Of a stretch of 64,000 nucleotides of DNA, positions 42,499-52,613 are shown one piece after another (within the stretch, counting starts at the first letter, position 1; the number at the start of each line of letters is the position of its first letter). A model generated the notes under the pieces. It was given only the letters and a program-made list of their open reading frames with translations, was not told where the DNA came from and did not search any database. Position numbers and translations under genes: made by a program. Origin of the DNA: Shimia sp040225985 (GTDB taxonomy: Bacteria; Pseudomonadota; Alphaproteobacteria; Rhodobacterales; Rhodobacteraceae); assembly GCF_040225985.1 (NCBI RefSeq), contig NZ_JBBPEU010000008.1:1-64000 (forward strand), in the 5' to 3' direction.

Positions 42499-43806
42499 AT
42501 GACCATCCAATACCTGAAATCCGCACCGGGCCTTACGCCCGAAAATACCTCGGATACGGCTGACATCGTTCAGATCATGCTGGCCCGTATTCGCAGCGGC
42601 GGCGAAGATGTCGTGCGGGACTATGCGCGCAAGCTGGACGGCTGGACCGGAGAGATCGCCGTGGGCCGTGACCAGATGGAGGCCGCGGCAGGGCAGGTGC
42701 CCCAAGAGCTACGCGACGACATCCGTTATGCCCACGATAACATCCGCGGCTTTGCCGAAGCGCAGCTGGCCAGCATTTCAGAGTTTGAGACCGAATTGCG
42801 GCCGGGGCTTTGGGCCGGACAACGGTTGATCCCGTTGGGGGCGGCGGGGTGCTATGTGCCGGGCGGACGCTATAGCCATATCGCCAGCGCGTTGATGAGC
42901 ATCACCACCGCCAAGGTCGCGGGCGTCGCGGATATCACCGCCTGTTCGCCGCCGCGCCCGGATGTGGGGATTCCTTCGGCAATCCTTTATGCGATGGGGG
43001 TGGCCGGGGCGGATCGTGCGCTTGCCTTGGGCGGGGTACAAGGTGTGGCCGCAATGGCGGGGGGCATGTTTGGGGCCCGGCCTGCCGACATTCTGGTGGG
43101 GCCGGGCAACCAGTTCGTGGCCGAGGCCAAACGCCAGATGTTCGGTGAGGTGGGGATCGACATGTTCGCGGGGCCGACGGATTCCATGATCCTTGCGGAC
43201 AGTACCGCAGATGCCGAGTTCGTGGCCTGCGATCTGGTGGGGCAGGCAGAACACGGATTCAATTCGCCGGTCTGGCTGGCAACGACCGATCCAAACCTGG
43301 CTGGGGACGTCATGACACTGGTGCCCGTGATGATCGCGGATTTGCCGGACCCCAACCGCCAGAATGCCCAAAGCGCCTGGGCCGCGCTGGGCGAGATCAT
43401 TCTGTGCTCGGACCGTGAAGAGATGGCGCAGCTTGCCGACCAGTATGGTCCCGAGCACCTGCATGTGCAGGCGGCGGATCTGGAGTGGTGGAGGGGCAGG
43501 TTGCGCAGCTATGGATCGCTGTTTCTGGGCGAGGACACCACGGTGCCCTTCGGGGACAAGGCGGCAGGTCCGAATCATGTACTGCCCACGTCGGGGGCCG
43601 CGCGCTATACCGGTGGGCTGTCGGTGCACAAGTTCCTGAAAACCGTGACGTGGCAGCGGGTCGCGCCCGAAGCCCTGTCTGACCTGGCACGCGTCAGTGC
43701 CGCGATTTCACGGCATGAGGGTATGGAAGGTCACGCCCGCAGCGCCGAAATCCGGCTCGGGAAAATGACGCCTGTGGTTAAGCGTTCGGTCAATGGTGCG
43801 TCCTGA
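42499..43806 (+). CDS. HisD-family NAD-dependent dehydrogenase
   Basis: A 435-residue histidinol dehydrogenase-family enzyme. HisD features are seen: the substrate/NAD loop GGRYSHIASALMSITTAKVA, LVGPGNQFVAEAKRQ, Zn ligands in LVGQAEHGFNS (Gln, His), the catalytic YGPEHLHVQ and GPNHVLPTSGAARYTGG. It could be the true biosynthetic HisD, but a divergent LysR neighbour and no other his gene suggest a catabolic paralogue, such as the sulfopropanediol 3-dehydrogenase HpsN of roseobacters. The sequence alone does not decide, so no symbol is given. It starts at ATG 42499. Confidence 0.85.
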   Translation: MTIQYLKSAPGLTPENTSDTADIVQIMLARIRSGGEDVVRDYARKLDGWTGEIAVGRDQMEAAAGQVPQELRDDIRYAHDNIRGFAEAQLASISEFETELRPGLWAGQRLIPLGAAGCYVPGGRYSHIASALMSITTAKVAGVADITACSPPRPDVGIPSAILYAMGVAGADRALALGGVQGVAAMAGGMFGARPADILVGPGNQFVAEAKRQMFGEVGIDMFAGPTDSMILADSTADAEFVACDLVGQAEHGFNSPVWLATTDPNLAGDVMTLVPVMIADLPDPNRQNAQSAWAALGEIILCSDREEMAQLADQYGPEHLHVQAADLEWWRGRLRSYGSLFLGEDTTVPFGDKAAGPNHVLPTSGAARYTGGLSVHKFLKTVTWQRVAPEALSDLARVSAAISRHEGMEGHARSAEIRLGKMTPVVKRSVNGAS

Positions 43807-43831
43807 CGGGCGCACCACTTTGCGAGAAGGA

Positions 43832-44155
43832 TTACTTCTTCAAATGGCTGCAGCTGGCCGCGACAACCCCGCCGAACTCTCTGTAACGTTTCCAGAAATC
43901 TTCATGACTGCTGTTGTCGGATTGGCGGATTTGCTGTGCCTTGTGCGGGTCCTTGAAGAAGGACGCGGCCAGTTTCTGGTCTCGGCGTGACAGGTTCTGG
44001 TCGGCGACACTCTGGATGCAGCGACACAGGCTGCGCGACACGCCTTTACGATCCGATTGCATACAGGCGCTGGTCAGGCGCCCGGCATCAGCCGTGTTGA
44101 CAAAGACGGGAGTGATCACTGCTGCGATCAGGGCGGTTTTCAAAACAGTTTTCAT
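43832..44155 (-). CDS. Small exported cysteine-containing protein
   Basis: A 107-residue exported protein of unknown function. Signal peptide MKTVLKTALIAAVITPVFVN, cleaved near NTADAG. The mature part has four cysteines (SACMQSDRKG, SLCRCIQSVA, ASCSHLKK) that could form two disulfides, and basic residues throughout. The family is not recognised with certainty. The gene is more AT-rich than its neighbours and ends 26 bases after the convergent HisD gene. It stands alone; the gene at 44256 lies 100 bases upstream. Confidence 0.6.
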   Translation of the reverse strand: MKTVLKTALIAAVITPVFVNTADAGRLTSACMQSDRKGVSRSLCRCIQSVADQNLSRRDQKLAASFFKDPHKAQQIRQSDNSSHEDFWKRYREFGGVVAASCSHLKK

Positions 44156-44255
44156 GGTCTGCCTCAGTCCGTTAAGAATGCCATGCCCCATGTATTCATG
44201 ATGTCCATGGCCGGATTCTGGCGACACTATGTGCCAAAAAGGGTAAATATTCAAT

Positions 44256-44927
44256 TCACCTTGATTTGCGCCGTGAAAATTCATGCCAGAAACCCACCTT
44301 CAAAACGGGCGAAGCTGCGTGATCTTTCGCGATGACGCCGGTCAACAGGTGCAGCCCGGGCCTGAGGCGCACCGCGCCTGCCAGTCCGACACTGTGAAAC
44401 GCGCCGCCGAACGAGGTTTGTTCGGCCGTGGCCTGCAGCAACAGCTTTGTGCGATCTGTCAGGTCTAGGCCGGCGGTCACTTCGGCCTTGCTCCACCAGA
44501 CAGCGTGTTCCGGGGCCAAGGTGTAGTAAAGGTCTAACGTCGCCCAACCGTCTCTCTGAAACCAGCGCGTTCCTCTCCCAAAGCTGAGGCCGGAGCGGAC
44601 GGTCAGGGCGGATTGGTTGAACAGCTGCGCCGCGCCAACGGCGGCCTCCCATGACAGTTTGTAGGGGCCATCAGCCCGCTGGATCGGGCGTTTCAGAAAC
44701 AGAAACGCAAACCTCGTGTCCCGGAGGTCCGATCCGGCGTCCAGCCCCAGTGTCCAAACATCGTCTAGCCCGCGTTCGATATAAAGCGACGCATAGCCCG
44801 TATCTGCTGGGGTCTTGAACGGTGTTTCATAGCTAAGCGACACAAAGCTGTTGCCCGCCCCGCGTGACCACGGCCCCGCATTCAGCGGGACCGCGCAGAC
44901 ACAGAGAAAGAGAAACAGCCTTACCAT
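44256..44927 (-). CDS. Exported beta-barrel-like hypothetical protein
   Basis: A 223-residue protein with a short signal peptide (MVRLFLFLCVCAVPLNAG). The mature chain alternates polar and hydrophobic residues in repeated strands (SLSYETPFKTPAD, WTLGLDAGSDLRD, VRSGLSFGRGTRWF, ASPVLKVGFWHEFS), like an outer-membrane barrel of eight to ten strands, and ends in a Phe/Ser-rich C-terminus. No family is recognised. ATG 44927 is preferred to GTG 44933, as GTGAGG precedes it. Confidence 0.55.
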   Translation of the reverse strand: MVRLFLFLCVCAVPLNAGPWSRGAGNSFVSLSYETPFKTPADTGYASLYIERGLDDVWTLGLDAGSDLRDTRFAFLFLKRPIQRADGPYKLSWEAAVGAAQLFNQSALTVRSGLSFGRGTRWFQRDGWATLDLYYTLAPEHAVWWSKAEVTAGLDLTDRTKLLLQATAEQTSFGGAFHSVGLAGAVRLRPGLHLLTGVIAKDHAASPVLKVGFWHEFSRRKSR

Positions 44928-45091
44928 GGTCACCTCACTTTAACCATTTGTGTGGCATGGTGAATTTTCGGTTAATTTCTGGCGAGCCGTTCCGGATCAG
45001 GTGGTGGTGCCTATCTTTTGATCCCTGCAGGAAACCCCTAGCCAGTTTCGATCCGGCTGCGCTAAGGTCGGGACAAGAGAAGGAGAGTCAG

Positions 45092-45412
45092 ATGCCACAT
45101 ATTACCAAAGATGCCGACCTTCAGACCGTCATTACGACCTTTGAAATGACCCCCGGCACCTGTCAGGATCTTCTGGATGCCCTGCAGGACGCCTATGACA
45201 ACTTCATTTCCAAACAGCCGGGTTTCATTGCCGCCGGATTGCACGTGAATGATGCGCAGACCCGCATTGCGAATTATTCCCAGTGGCGGCGCCGCGAGGA
45301 TTTTCAGGCGATGTTGCGCAGCGACGAGATGCGCAAGCGTAACCGCGAAATCAACAACCTCTGCCGCAGTTTCGAACCCGTCATGTATGACGTGGTGAAG
45401 AACTTCGGTTGA
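45092..45412 (+). CDS. Antibiotic biosynthesis monooxygenase (ABM) domain protein
   Basis: A 106-residue protein of the dimeric alpha/beta-barrel (ABM) fold. The segment ISKQPGFIAAGLHVNDAQTR followed by YSQWRRREDFQAMLRS is the usual ABM core (F-x-x-F/H, 'q.W.s.edf'). These small oxygenases act on quinones, heme or aromatic substrates, or have no known role. Start ATG 45092 with AGGAGAG upstream. It stands alone. Confidence 0.8.
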   Translation: MPHITKDADLQTVITTFEMTPGTCQDLLDALQDAYDNFISKQPGFIAAGLHVNDAQTRIANYSQWRRREDFQAMLRSDEMRKRNREINNLCRSFEPVMYDVVKNFG

Positions 45413-45484
45413 TCCGGCCTGACCTGTATCAAGGCTTCTGCACGGTGCGCGGTCTAGAGTCGCCTAAAACGCCAAAGGTGCTAC

Positions 45485-45892
45485 ATGTATAAAAAAATCT
45501 TGGTGCCCGTTTCCTTTGACGACGATCGCAACATCGAAGGCGCGTTGAAGGTTGCAAGGGCCTTGTCCGAGGCGGGTACCATGGTCGTGCTGTTGCACGT
45601 CATGGAAACACCGCCGCCCTATGCGGTGAACTATATTCCCGAGGGCTTTCACGAAGAGGCGCGATTTGCGATCCTGAAATCGCTCTCTGAATTTGCTGCC
45701 GATCTACCCTCGGCCCGGGCAGAGGTGATCGAAGGTCATTCGGGGCGCGCGATCCTAGATTGGGCCGGGGACAACGGGGTGGATTGCATCGTGATTGCCT
45801 CGCACCGGCCCGGCATGCAGGATATTTTTCTTGGCTCCACCGCCGCCCGCGTGGTGCGCCATGCAAAATGCGCGGTGCATGTCCTGCGTTGA
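45485..45892 (+). CDS. Universal stress protein, UspA family (copy 1)
   Basis: A 135-residue UspA fold protein. The N-terminal MYKKILVPVSFDDD strand and the ATP-binding region near the C-terminus (VIASHRPGMQDIFLGSTAAR, then VVRHAKCAVHVLR) are typical: G-x2-G-x9-G(S/T) is approximated by GMQDIFLGSTA. It lies 30 bases upstream of a second, clearly paralogous gene, so the pair arose by tandem duplication and is likely co-transcribed. Confidence 0.92.
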   Translation: MYKKILVPVSFDDDRNIEGALKVARALSEAGTMVVLLHVMETPPPYAVNYIPEGFHEEARFAILKSLSEFAADLPSARAEVIEGHSGRAILDWAGDNGVDCIVIASHRPGMQDIFLGSTAARVVRHAKCAVHVLR

Positions 45893-45922
45893 TGGCGGGA
45901 TACGTCGCAGAAAGGAAAGACC

Positions 45923-46330
45923 ATGTACAAGAATATTCTCGTTCCCATCGCATCGGATCATGATCCGTCATCTCCAAAGGCCATTGCCGCAGCACGCTTG
46001 CTGTCCGACGGCGATGCCCAGATCACGGTGCTTACCGTGATGGAGGCCGTGCCAGAGTACATCGCCCAGCAACTGCCCAAGGGTCAGATTGCTCATAACG
46101 CTGCCGATATCTCGAAGGGGCTGCGCGACGAACTGGCGGGGCAGGACGATATCACGATCGAAGTGGTCGAAGGCCATTCCGGGCGCACCATTCTTGAATG
46201 GGCGGAAGAGCACGGTGTAGACTGTATCGTGATGGCGTCGCACCGTCCGGGTTTGAGCGATTATTTCCTCGGCTCAACGGCGGCGCGCGTGGTGCGCCAC
46301 GCCCAATGCGCGGTGCATGTGCTGCGATAA
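45923..46330 (+). CDS. Universal stress protein, UspA family (copy 2)
   Basis: A 135-residue UspA protein. N-terminus MYKNILVPIASDHDP; shared C-terminal block EGHSGRTILEWAEEHGVDCI and SHRPGLSDYFLGSTAARVVR. It is nearly identical to copy 1 in the last 60 residues and more divergent in the first 75. GAAAGG precedes the ATG. UspA proteins bind ATP and help survival in stasis; nothing more specific can be said. Confidence 0.92.
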   Translation: MYKNILVPIASDHDPSSPKAIAAARLLSDGDAQITVLTVMEAVPEYIAQQLPKGQIAHNAADISKGLRDELAGQDDITIEVVEGHSGRTILEWAEEHGVDCIVMASHRPGLSDYFLGSTAARVVRHAQCAVHVLR

Positions 46331-46343
46331 TAGGAGGTCCGGC

Positions 46344-46853
46344 TTGAAACGATTGTCACGACATCTGGCCGCCGCATCTGTTGCCTGCGCTGCTTTTGCG
46401 GCGCAACCGGCCTTGGCGCAAGGGGCCGACGGGTCCGGTTTGTCCCACGACCAGACAAACCGTGTTGTGACGATCCTCGACACCGGGTTCAGAACCTGCC
46501 TCAAGGTGGAGCCGGTCTATCGGATCGACTGTTTCAGCCAGGTCTATCGCAACGGGTCCAAGCTCTTGGCGAACAATGCCAGCTATTGGGAGGCTGAGGT
46601 GGCCCTGACACGAGTCGGGCGGAACCTCTACTCCTTTCAGCGGGCCAATACGGATTCGTCCAAAGGGCGGGTCCGCACGGATGGATACCGGCTCAAGGCC
46701 GTGACGCCCGCGTCCATGCCCGAGGCAGAGGCGCTCTATGCGACCAACGTGTCCCGTGCCGAAGAGCTTTTGCGCAGCGGCAACAAGGCAGAGCAAACCT
46801 TTTTTGGCCCCATCGCCGACGAGGTGGCCAAGTTCCCGGAACTCGTGCCCTGA
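46344..46853 (+). CDS. Exported hypothetical protein
   Basis: A 169-residue protein with signal peptide MKRLSRHLAAASVACAAFAA cleaved near ALAQG. The mature chain has two cysteines (TCLKVEP, DCFSQVY) and helical sections, with no recognised family. The start is a TTG at 46344, chosen because TAGGAGGT lies six bases upstream, while no ATG in frame has a site. It follows the Usp pair by 13 bases and precedes the rhodanese-like gene by 40, all on the same strand. Confidence 0.65.
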   Translation: MKRLSRHLAAASVACAAFAAQPALAQGADGSGLSHDQTNRVVTILDTGFRTCLKVEPVYRIDCFSQVYRNGSKLLANNASYWEAEVALTRVGRNLYSFQRANTDSSKGRVRTDGYRLKAVTPASMPEAEALYATNVSRAEELLRSGNKAEQTFFGPIADEVAKFPELVP

Positions 46854-46893
46854 AAAAATCCGGTGGTGCGGGCAGCCCCAAAGGAGACTTGAG

Positions 46894-47481
46894 ATGAAGA
46901 AATTTTTATGCGTTCTGGCCGCATCGCTCGCGGCTGTGCCTGTGTTCGCCGAAGAAGGAGAGGTGGGCATTCGCCCCGATATCCTGTCCGTGACGGTGGA
47001 AACAGTAAGCGGCCCGGTCGAGATTGCGCGCATTCAGGACACGGAAAACAAGCTGGAAGGCGATTGGGCCAAGACGTCGCGCAGTTGCCCGAACTTCTGT
47101 GTGCAACCCATGACACCGGCGCCGGGCGTTACCACGATCGGCGAACTGGAATTGCTCGAACTATTGCAGGACCCCGAGGCGATTGTCGTCGACAGCCGTG
47201 TGGGCCACTGGTTCGAGGATGGCGCCATCCCCGGCGCGGTCAACATCCCATATACTGAAGCTGCCGATCGTCTGGATGAACTGGGCTGCGAAATTGATTT
47301 TGACGGGTTCGATTGCGAAGGGGCCAAACCGGTGGCGCTGTATTGCAACGGCAACTGGTGTGGGCAATCCCCGACCGCGATCCGGCGCATGATAGAAGCG
47401 GGCTATCCGGCCGAGAAAATCCATTACTATCGCGGTGGCATGCAGGCCTGGCGTCTGCTGGGCCTGACCGTCAGCAAGTAA
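46894..47481 (+). CDS. Exported rhodanese-like protein
   Basis: A 195-residue periplasmic protein. Signal peptide MKKFLCVLAASLAAVPVFA. The rhodanese domain covers about residues 75-190: VVDSRVGHWFEDGAIPGAVN (D-x-R and A-I-P-G-A) and the active loop ALYCNGNWCGQSPTA, with Cys as the candidate sulfur acceptor. Two further cysteines (CPNFC, about residue 65) lie before the domain. GAGACTTGAG precedes the ATG at 46894. A role in thiosulfate or redox handling is possible. Confidence 0.82.
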   Translation: MKKFLCVLAASLAAVPVFAEEGEVGIRPDILSVTVETVSGPVEIARIQDTENKLEGDWAKTSRSCPNFCVQPMTPAPGVTTIGELELLELLQDPEAIVVDSRVGHWFEDGAIPGAVNIPYTEAADRLDELGCEIDFDGFDCEGAKPVALYCNGNWCGQSPTAIRRMIEAGYPAEKIHYYRGGMQAWRLLGLTVSK

Positions 47482-47494
47482 CGCGCCCGCGCGG

Positions 47495-47986
47495 TTATTC
47501 TGCGCGCTGCAAATCGGCGGCGGTGAGGCGGAATGCCTTGCCAAAGCCGCCGTTCAGCATCGCGGTCTGCAATTCAAGCCGCACAAACCGGAAATCCCCG
47601 AAATCCACGTAAAGCTTCGCCTTGGGACGCTGGGCAAGATAGTGCGCGCGCAGGTTTGTGTGCCCGGGCGTGCCGCGATCGAGGAAAACGGCGCGGCAGT
47701 CCAGCGTGATACGGGGATGCGTCAGGGGGTCACCCTTGTCCTCGGGCTCCCCGAGCAGCAGCGAACAGCGTGGATCGACCAGCAGCGCGGGCGTATGTGT
47801 CGACAGCGTCGAGATCAGCGTGACAGGCGTGCCGTCCTTGTCGGTGGCCACGGCAATGCGCGTGACCGAGGGCGTGCCTTCGGGTGTCAGCACGGCCAGC
47901 GCGCCGTAGGTGGCGTCATCAATCAGACGCCGCGCAAGGGCGCGCGCCGCGTCGTCCGGTGTCTGGAAAGGGTCAATCTCTGGCAT
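47495..47986 (-). CDS. Pyridoxamine 5'-phosphate oxidase-like (HugZ-type) protein
   Basis: A 163-residue split-barrel FMN-binding protein of the PNPOx superfamily (COG0748 type). It starts ALARRLIDDATYGALAVLTP and continues PSVTRIAVATDKDGTPVTLI, which is the FMN-binding face, then CRAVFLDRGTPGHTNLRAHY. In related proteins the activity is heme degradation (HugZ) or flavin-dependent reduction; no further evidence here. The start at 47986 (MPEIDPFQ) is the family-like one; the frame extends 10 codons upstream. Confidence 0.82.
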   Translation of the reverse strand: MPEIDPFQTPDDAARALARRLIDDATYGALAVLTPEGTPSVTRIAVATDKDGTPVTLISTLSTHTPALLVDPRCSLLLGEPEDKGDPLTHPRITLDCRAVFLDRGTPGHTNLRAHYLAQRPKAKLYVDFGDFRFVRLELQTAMLNGGFGKAFRLTAADLQRAE

Positions 47987-48145
47987 GGTAAAACTGTTGG
48001 CACGGCGCGCGCCCAAGGTCTAGGGGCAACCCGCCTGACCGCCTCCTGCAAGACGTTCCGGCACACGGCTACGCAGTATTACGGATGACATTCCACCCCC
48101 GCGCCATATCTCACTGTCATGAGCCTTGAGCAAAAGGAGACGCGC

Positions 48146-48424
48146 ATGAAATGTCCCATAGACGGAACCCCACTGGTCATTACCGATCGCAGCGGGGTCG
48201 AGATCGACTATTGTCCCCAATGCCGCGGGGTCTGGCTGGATCGGGGAGAACTGGACAAGATCATCGAACGCTCTGCCGATTTCGCCGCACCGCCCCCGCC
48301 GCCGCGCGAACATCGTGAGCCGGCCCGCGAGGCGTATCGCGACGACTACCGTGACAGTTACAAGGGCAAGTCCCGCAAGAAGAAAAAGATGGGCGGGTTT
48401 CTGGAAGATATCTTCGATTTCTGA
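48146..48424 (+). CDS. zf-TFIIB zinc-ribbon protein
   Basis: A 92-residue protein with an N-terminal zinc ribbon of the zf-TFIIB type: MKCPIDGTPL and YCPQCRGVWLDRGELDKII, with the usual conserved W-L-D-x-G-E. The C-terminal half is low-complexity: a proline run followed by Arg/Tyr/Asp-rich and Lys-rich segments (KGKSRKKKKMGGFLEDIFDF). Function is unknown; such proteins are widespread in proteobacteria. Confidence 0.88.
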   Translation: MKCPIDGTPLVITDRSGVEIDYCPQCRGVWLDRGELDKIIERSADFAAPPPPPREHREPAREAYRDDYRDSYKGKSRKKKKMGGFLEDIFDF

Positions 48425-48437
48425 CCCAGCGTCCTGC

Positions 48438-48866
48438 CTAAGACAGCGCCGCGCCCGCGCAATCGCGAAACTTGCGAACCTCGGGCGCGGCCCCGTCCAG
48501 CGGGATATCGACCCGCTGGGTATCGGTAAAGGCCGTGGCCGTCTGGCCGAACTCCAACCCGTTCAGCACATTGCCGAACCCCCTGTCTGTCACGTTCAGC
48601 GTCTGGCCGTTTTCCGAGAGCGCATGGCGCTCGGTCGAGATCGTCAGATCCCGCGCGCCCCTGAACGCCATCGCAAACCACGATGCCTCTTGCCACGGCG
48701 CATCCTTGCGGGTGATGGCAAGGGTGTAGAGCGGCTTGGACGGGTCATAGGTGAGGTGAATACGCGCCGCACCGGTCTCGTGGCTCAGGGTGCAGACCGC
48801 GCCCATGGTCGCCTCCCAAGCATGGGCGGGGGCGGCGAGGGTGAGAGCGAGGATCAGGGGGCGCAT
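48438..48866 (-). CDS. Exported hypothetical protein
   Basis: A 142-residue protein with signal peptide MRPLILALTLAAPAHAW. The mature part has a disulfide-capable Cys pair (AVCTLSH, RDCAGAAL) and a strand-rich chain (AARIHLTYDPSKPLYTLAIT, SENGQTLNVTDRGFG, VDIPLDGAAPEV). No family is recognised. The open frame extends upstream to 49049 but only the region from 48866 has a signal-peptide-like start. It converges on the zf-TFIIB gene. Confidence 0.62.
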   Translation of the reverse strand: MRPLILALTLAAPAHAWEATMGAVCTLSHETGAARIHLTYDPSKPLYTLAITRKDAPWQEASWFAMAFRGARDLTISTERHALSENGQTLNVTDRGFGNVLNGLEFGQTATAFTDTQRVDIPLDGAAPEVRKFRDCAGAALS

Positions 48867-48904
48867 AGGGAGGGAGGATAGGGTGGTGCGGAGGAATGGC
48901 AAAG

Positions 48905-48965
48905 GGTATCCCGGGCTAAAGCCCGGTCTACGGAAGATGGTAGGGCGGGCTTCAGTCCGCCGTTT
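48905..48965. repeat. REP/BIME-like palindromic pair with GTAG feet
   Basis: Two palindromic units in inverted orientation. Unit 1 (minus, 48905-48931) starts GTAGACCGGGCTTTAGCCCG, containing the stem CCGGGCT/AGCCCGG. Unit 2 (plus, 48940-48965) starts GTAGGGCGGGCTTCAGTCCG with stem GGCGGG/TCCGCC. They share the layout GTAG-x-x-CGGGCTT(T/C)AG-x-CCG and are 8 bases apart. A GTAG foot next to a hairpin is the hallmark of REP elements moved by RAYT (TnpA-REP) transposases. Other copies are expected in this genome. Confidence 0.7.
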
Positions 48966-49087
48966 GGATTTGTATTGGTGAGGCAGGGTGAACCTCGCGC
49001 CACGGATGACCAATGCATGATTGTATGTGCGCGACCCGCCCCCACCCATCGGGTCGGGCGCGACCTAAATTGTGGCGACCTGTGAAA

Positions 49088-49597
49088 TCAATAGTGATTT
49101 GGCTTGAGGTATTGTTCAGCGGTTGAAACAGAGATTCCTGCAATCGCCCAGCGCGCAAAAGTGTCATCGCCCCAACTCCAATTCGGCGGCATCTTGCTGG
49201 CCAAACCTGATTTGCGAAGCCTTTCGTCTTCCGACTTCGTAACCACGGCGACAAAGTAGGCATCGATAACCTCTTGTAGTTTGGGGTCGCTGTTTGCTGC
49301 CCAAAAGGCGTCAAAAAGAACGGCAATTGGAACGGCATGCTCAACTGTGACCGTAAACCCTGACCACTCCTCGCGAGCTATCTTCAACGCTTCGGTAGAT
49401 GCCGGGTGAGCAAGATTTGTCTTTGCCAGTGAAATAGACCAAACACCGCCAAACTTAGCTTTTCCTATTCTCCGATCCCAATTGTCGCGTATCGCCTTTG
49501 AAAGGGCGCGGCGATCGACGTGAGGGTCTTCCGATTTCCAGGCCAAAAGCCCATTTCGTAGAGAACTCGCAAGTTCCAGCGCAGGTGTGGTGCTCAT
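49088..49597 (-). CDS. Hypothetical protein directly downstream of uvrB
   Basis: A 169-residue cytoplasmic-looking protein of unknown function. No signal, membrane segment or known motif. Tryptophan-rich (WKSEDPH, NWDRRIGKAKFGGVWSI, FWAANSDPKLQEVID, PPNWSWGDDTFARWAI), with a mixed alpha/beta pattern. It starts 3 bases after the uvrB stop, and its ribosome binding site (GGAGGCGG) lies inside the end of uvrB, so it is translated from the uvrB message. Base composition is more AT-rich than uvrB, suggesting later arrival. A role tied to DNA repair is only suggested by position. Confidence 0.62.
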   Translation of the reverse strand: MSTTPALELASSLRNGLLAWKSEDPHVDRRALSKAIRDNWDRRIGKAKFGGVWSISLAKTNLAHPASTEALKIAREEWSGFTVTVEHAVPIAVLFDAFWAANSDPKLQEVIDAYFVAVVTKSEDERLRKSGLASKMPPNWSWGDDTFARWAIAGISVSTAEQYLKPNHY

Positions 49598-49600
49598 TTT

Positions 49601-51787
<2,187 letters not shown>

Positions 51788-51923
51788 TGAGGATTCCTCT
51801 GGTTAAGAGGTATTTTGGTCTCTTTTTGTTCTCTTTCAACCCCCGTTCTGATGCGGGCGTGCGAACAGGTTCGACGTTTTGCGGGATACGGAACTCACCG
51901 CTGGTCACGTGCCGTGTGCTGGC

Positions 51924-52280
51924 TCAGCTTTTGCCATCCATGTTGTCCTTGCGGACAGGCTTGTCAAAGCCGATCAGCGACCGTGCGAATTGCGAAAACA
52001 GCGCCACAAAAACGCCCACGCCGACGAAGATATAGAGCACAGTAAACGTCTTGCCTAAATCCGTCTGGGGCGACAGATCGCCAAGGCCTACGGTGGAAAT
52101 CGTGGTCGCGCTGAAATAGAGCGAGTCAATCCAGCCCCAGCCTTCAACGCTGCGATAGAACAGGGTGCCGGACAACAGAATCATGATGGAAAGAGTCAGT
52201 GCCGCGCGAAACTCGGGCAACTCCCAGGATCGGGCAATTGCGACCAGAAGCCGCCAGACGGTGATGGCAAGGCTGAACAT
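51924..52280 (-). CDS. Two-helix potassium-channel family protein
   Basis: A 118-residue membrane protein with an N-terminal hydrophobic helix, then a pore loop FSATTISTVGLGDLSPQTDL and a final helix VLYIFVGVGVFVALF, the layout of the Ion_trans_2 (two-TM K+ channel) family. The selectivity filter reads TVGLGD instead of TVGYGD, a tolerated variant seen in other prokaryotic channels. The start at 52280 (MFSLAITVW) is chosen because upstream in-frame sequence is hydrophilic and unconvincing. No regulatory RCK domain is attached. Confidence 0.82.
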   Translation of the reverse strand: MFSLAITVWRLLVAIARSWELPEFRAALTLSIMILLSGTLFYRSVEGWGWIDSLYFSATTISTVGLGDLSPQTDLGKTFTVLYIFVGVGVFVALFSQFARSLIGFDKPVRKDNMDGKS

Positions 52281-52613
52281 GAAAAAGGTCTCCTGTTGGT
52301 GTCGATGAATGTGATTTTCCCTGCGACCCATCGCGGACGCGTCATTCGCCAAACCTACCACGTCATATTGACCAGTGGCATAGCCGTTCCCTTGCAGCGG
52401 ACAGAAATGGCCCATGTGGGGACGAAAATGGCGATCCCTGAAGGAGGGGTTGTTGTTAGCCCTATTTTTCTTTTAAGTGTATGAAGTAAAACAATAAAAT
52501 TCACTTTAGTGTGGTGTAAGTTGTGTGTGGTATAAGATACACTACCCAGTCTCTTTTTCGCTACCAATTGGAAGCAGCGAAAGTCATACGCCACCGTGCT
52601 ACGGGCGAACAGG
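52281..52613 (-). other. AT-rich boundary between chromosome and accessory island
   Basis: A 333-base stretch without a convincing gene. GC content drops clearly relative to uvrB. It must contain the promoter of the channel gene on the minus strand. No hairpin, tRNA or repeat was recognised, and the exact island boundary cannot be placed. Confidence 0.45.

Noticed and set aside
43793..43815. Hairpin GGTGCG...CGCACC at the end of the HisD-family gene
   Set aside because: A short stem overlapping the stop codon with no T-run; insufficient for a terminator call.
51788..51900. LexA (SOS) box upstream of uvrB
   Set aside because: GTTC and GAAC tetramers occur, but not in the alphaproteobacterial GTTC-N7-GTTC spacing.
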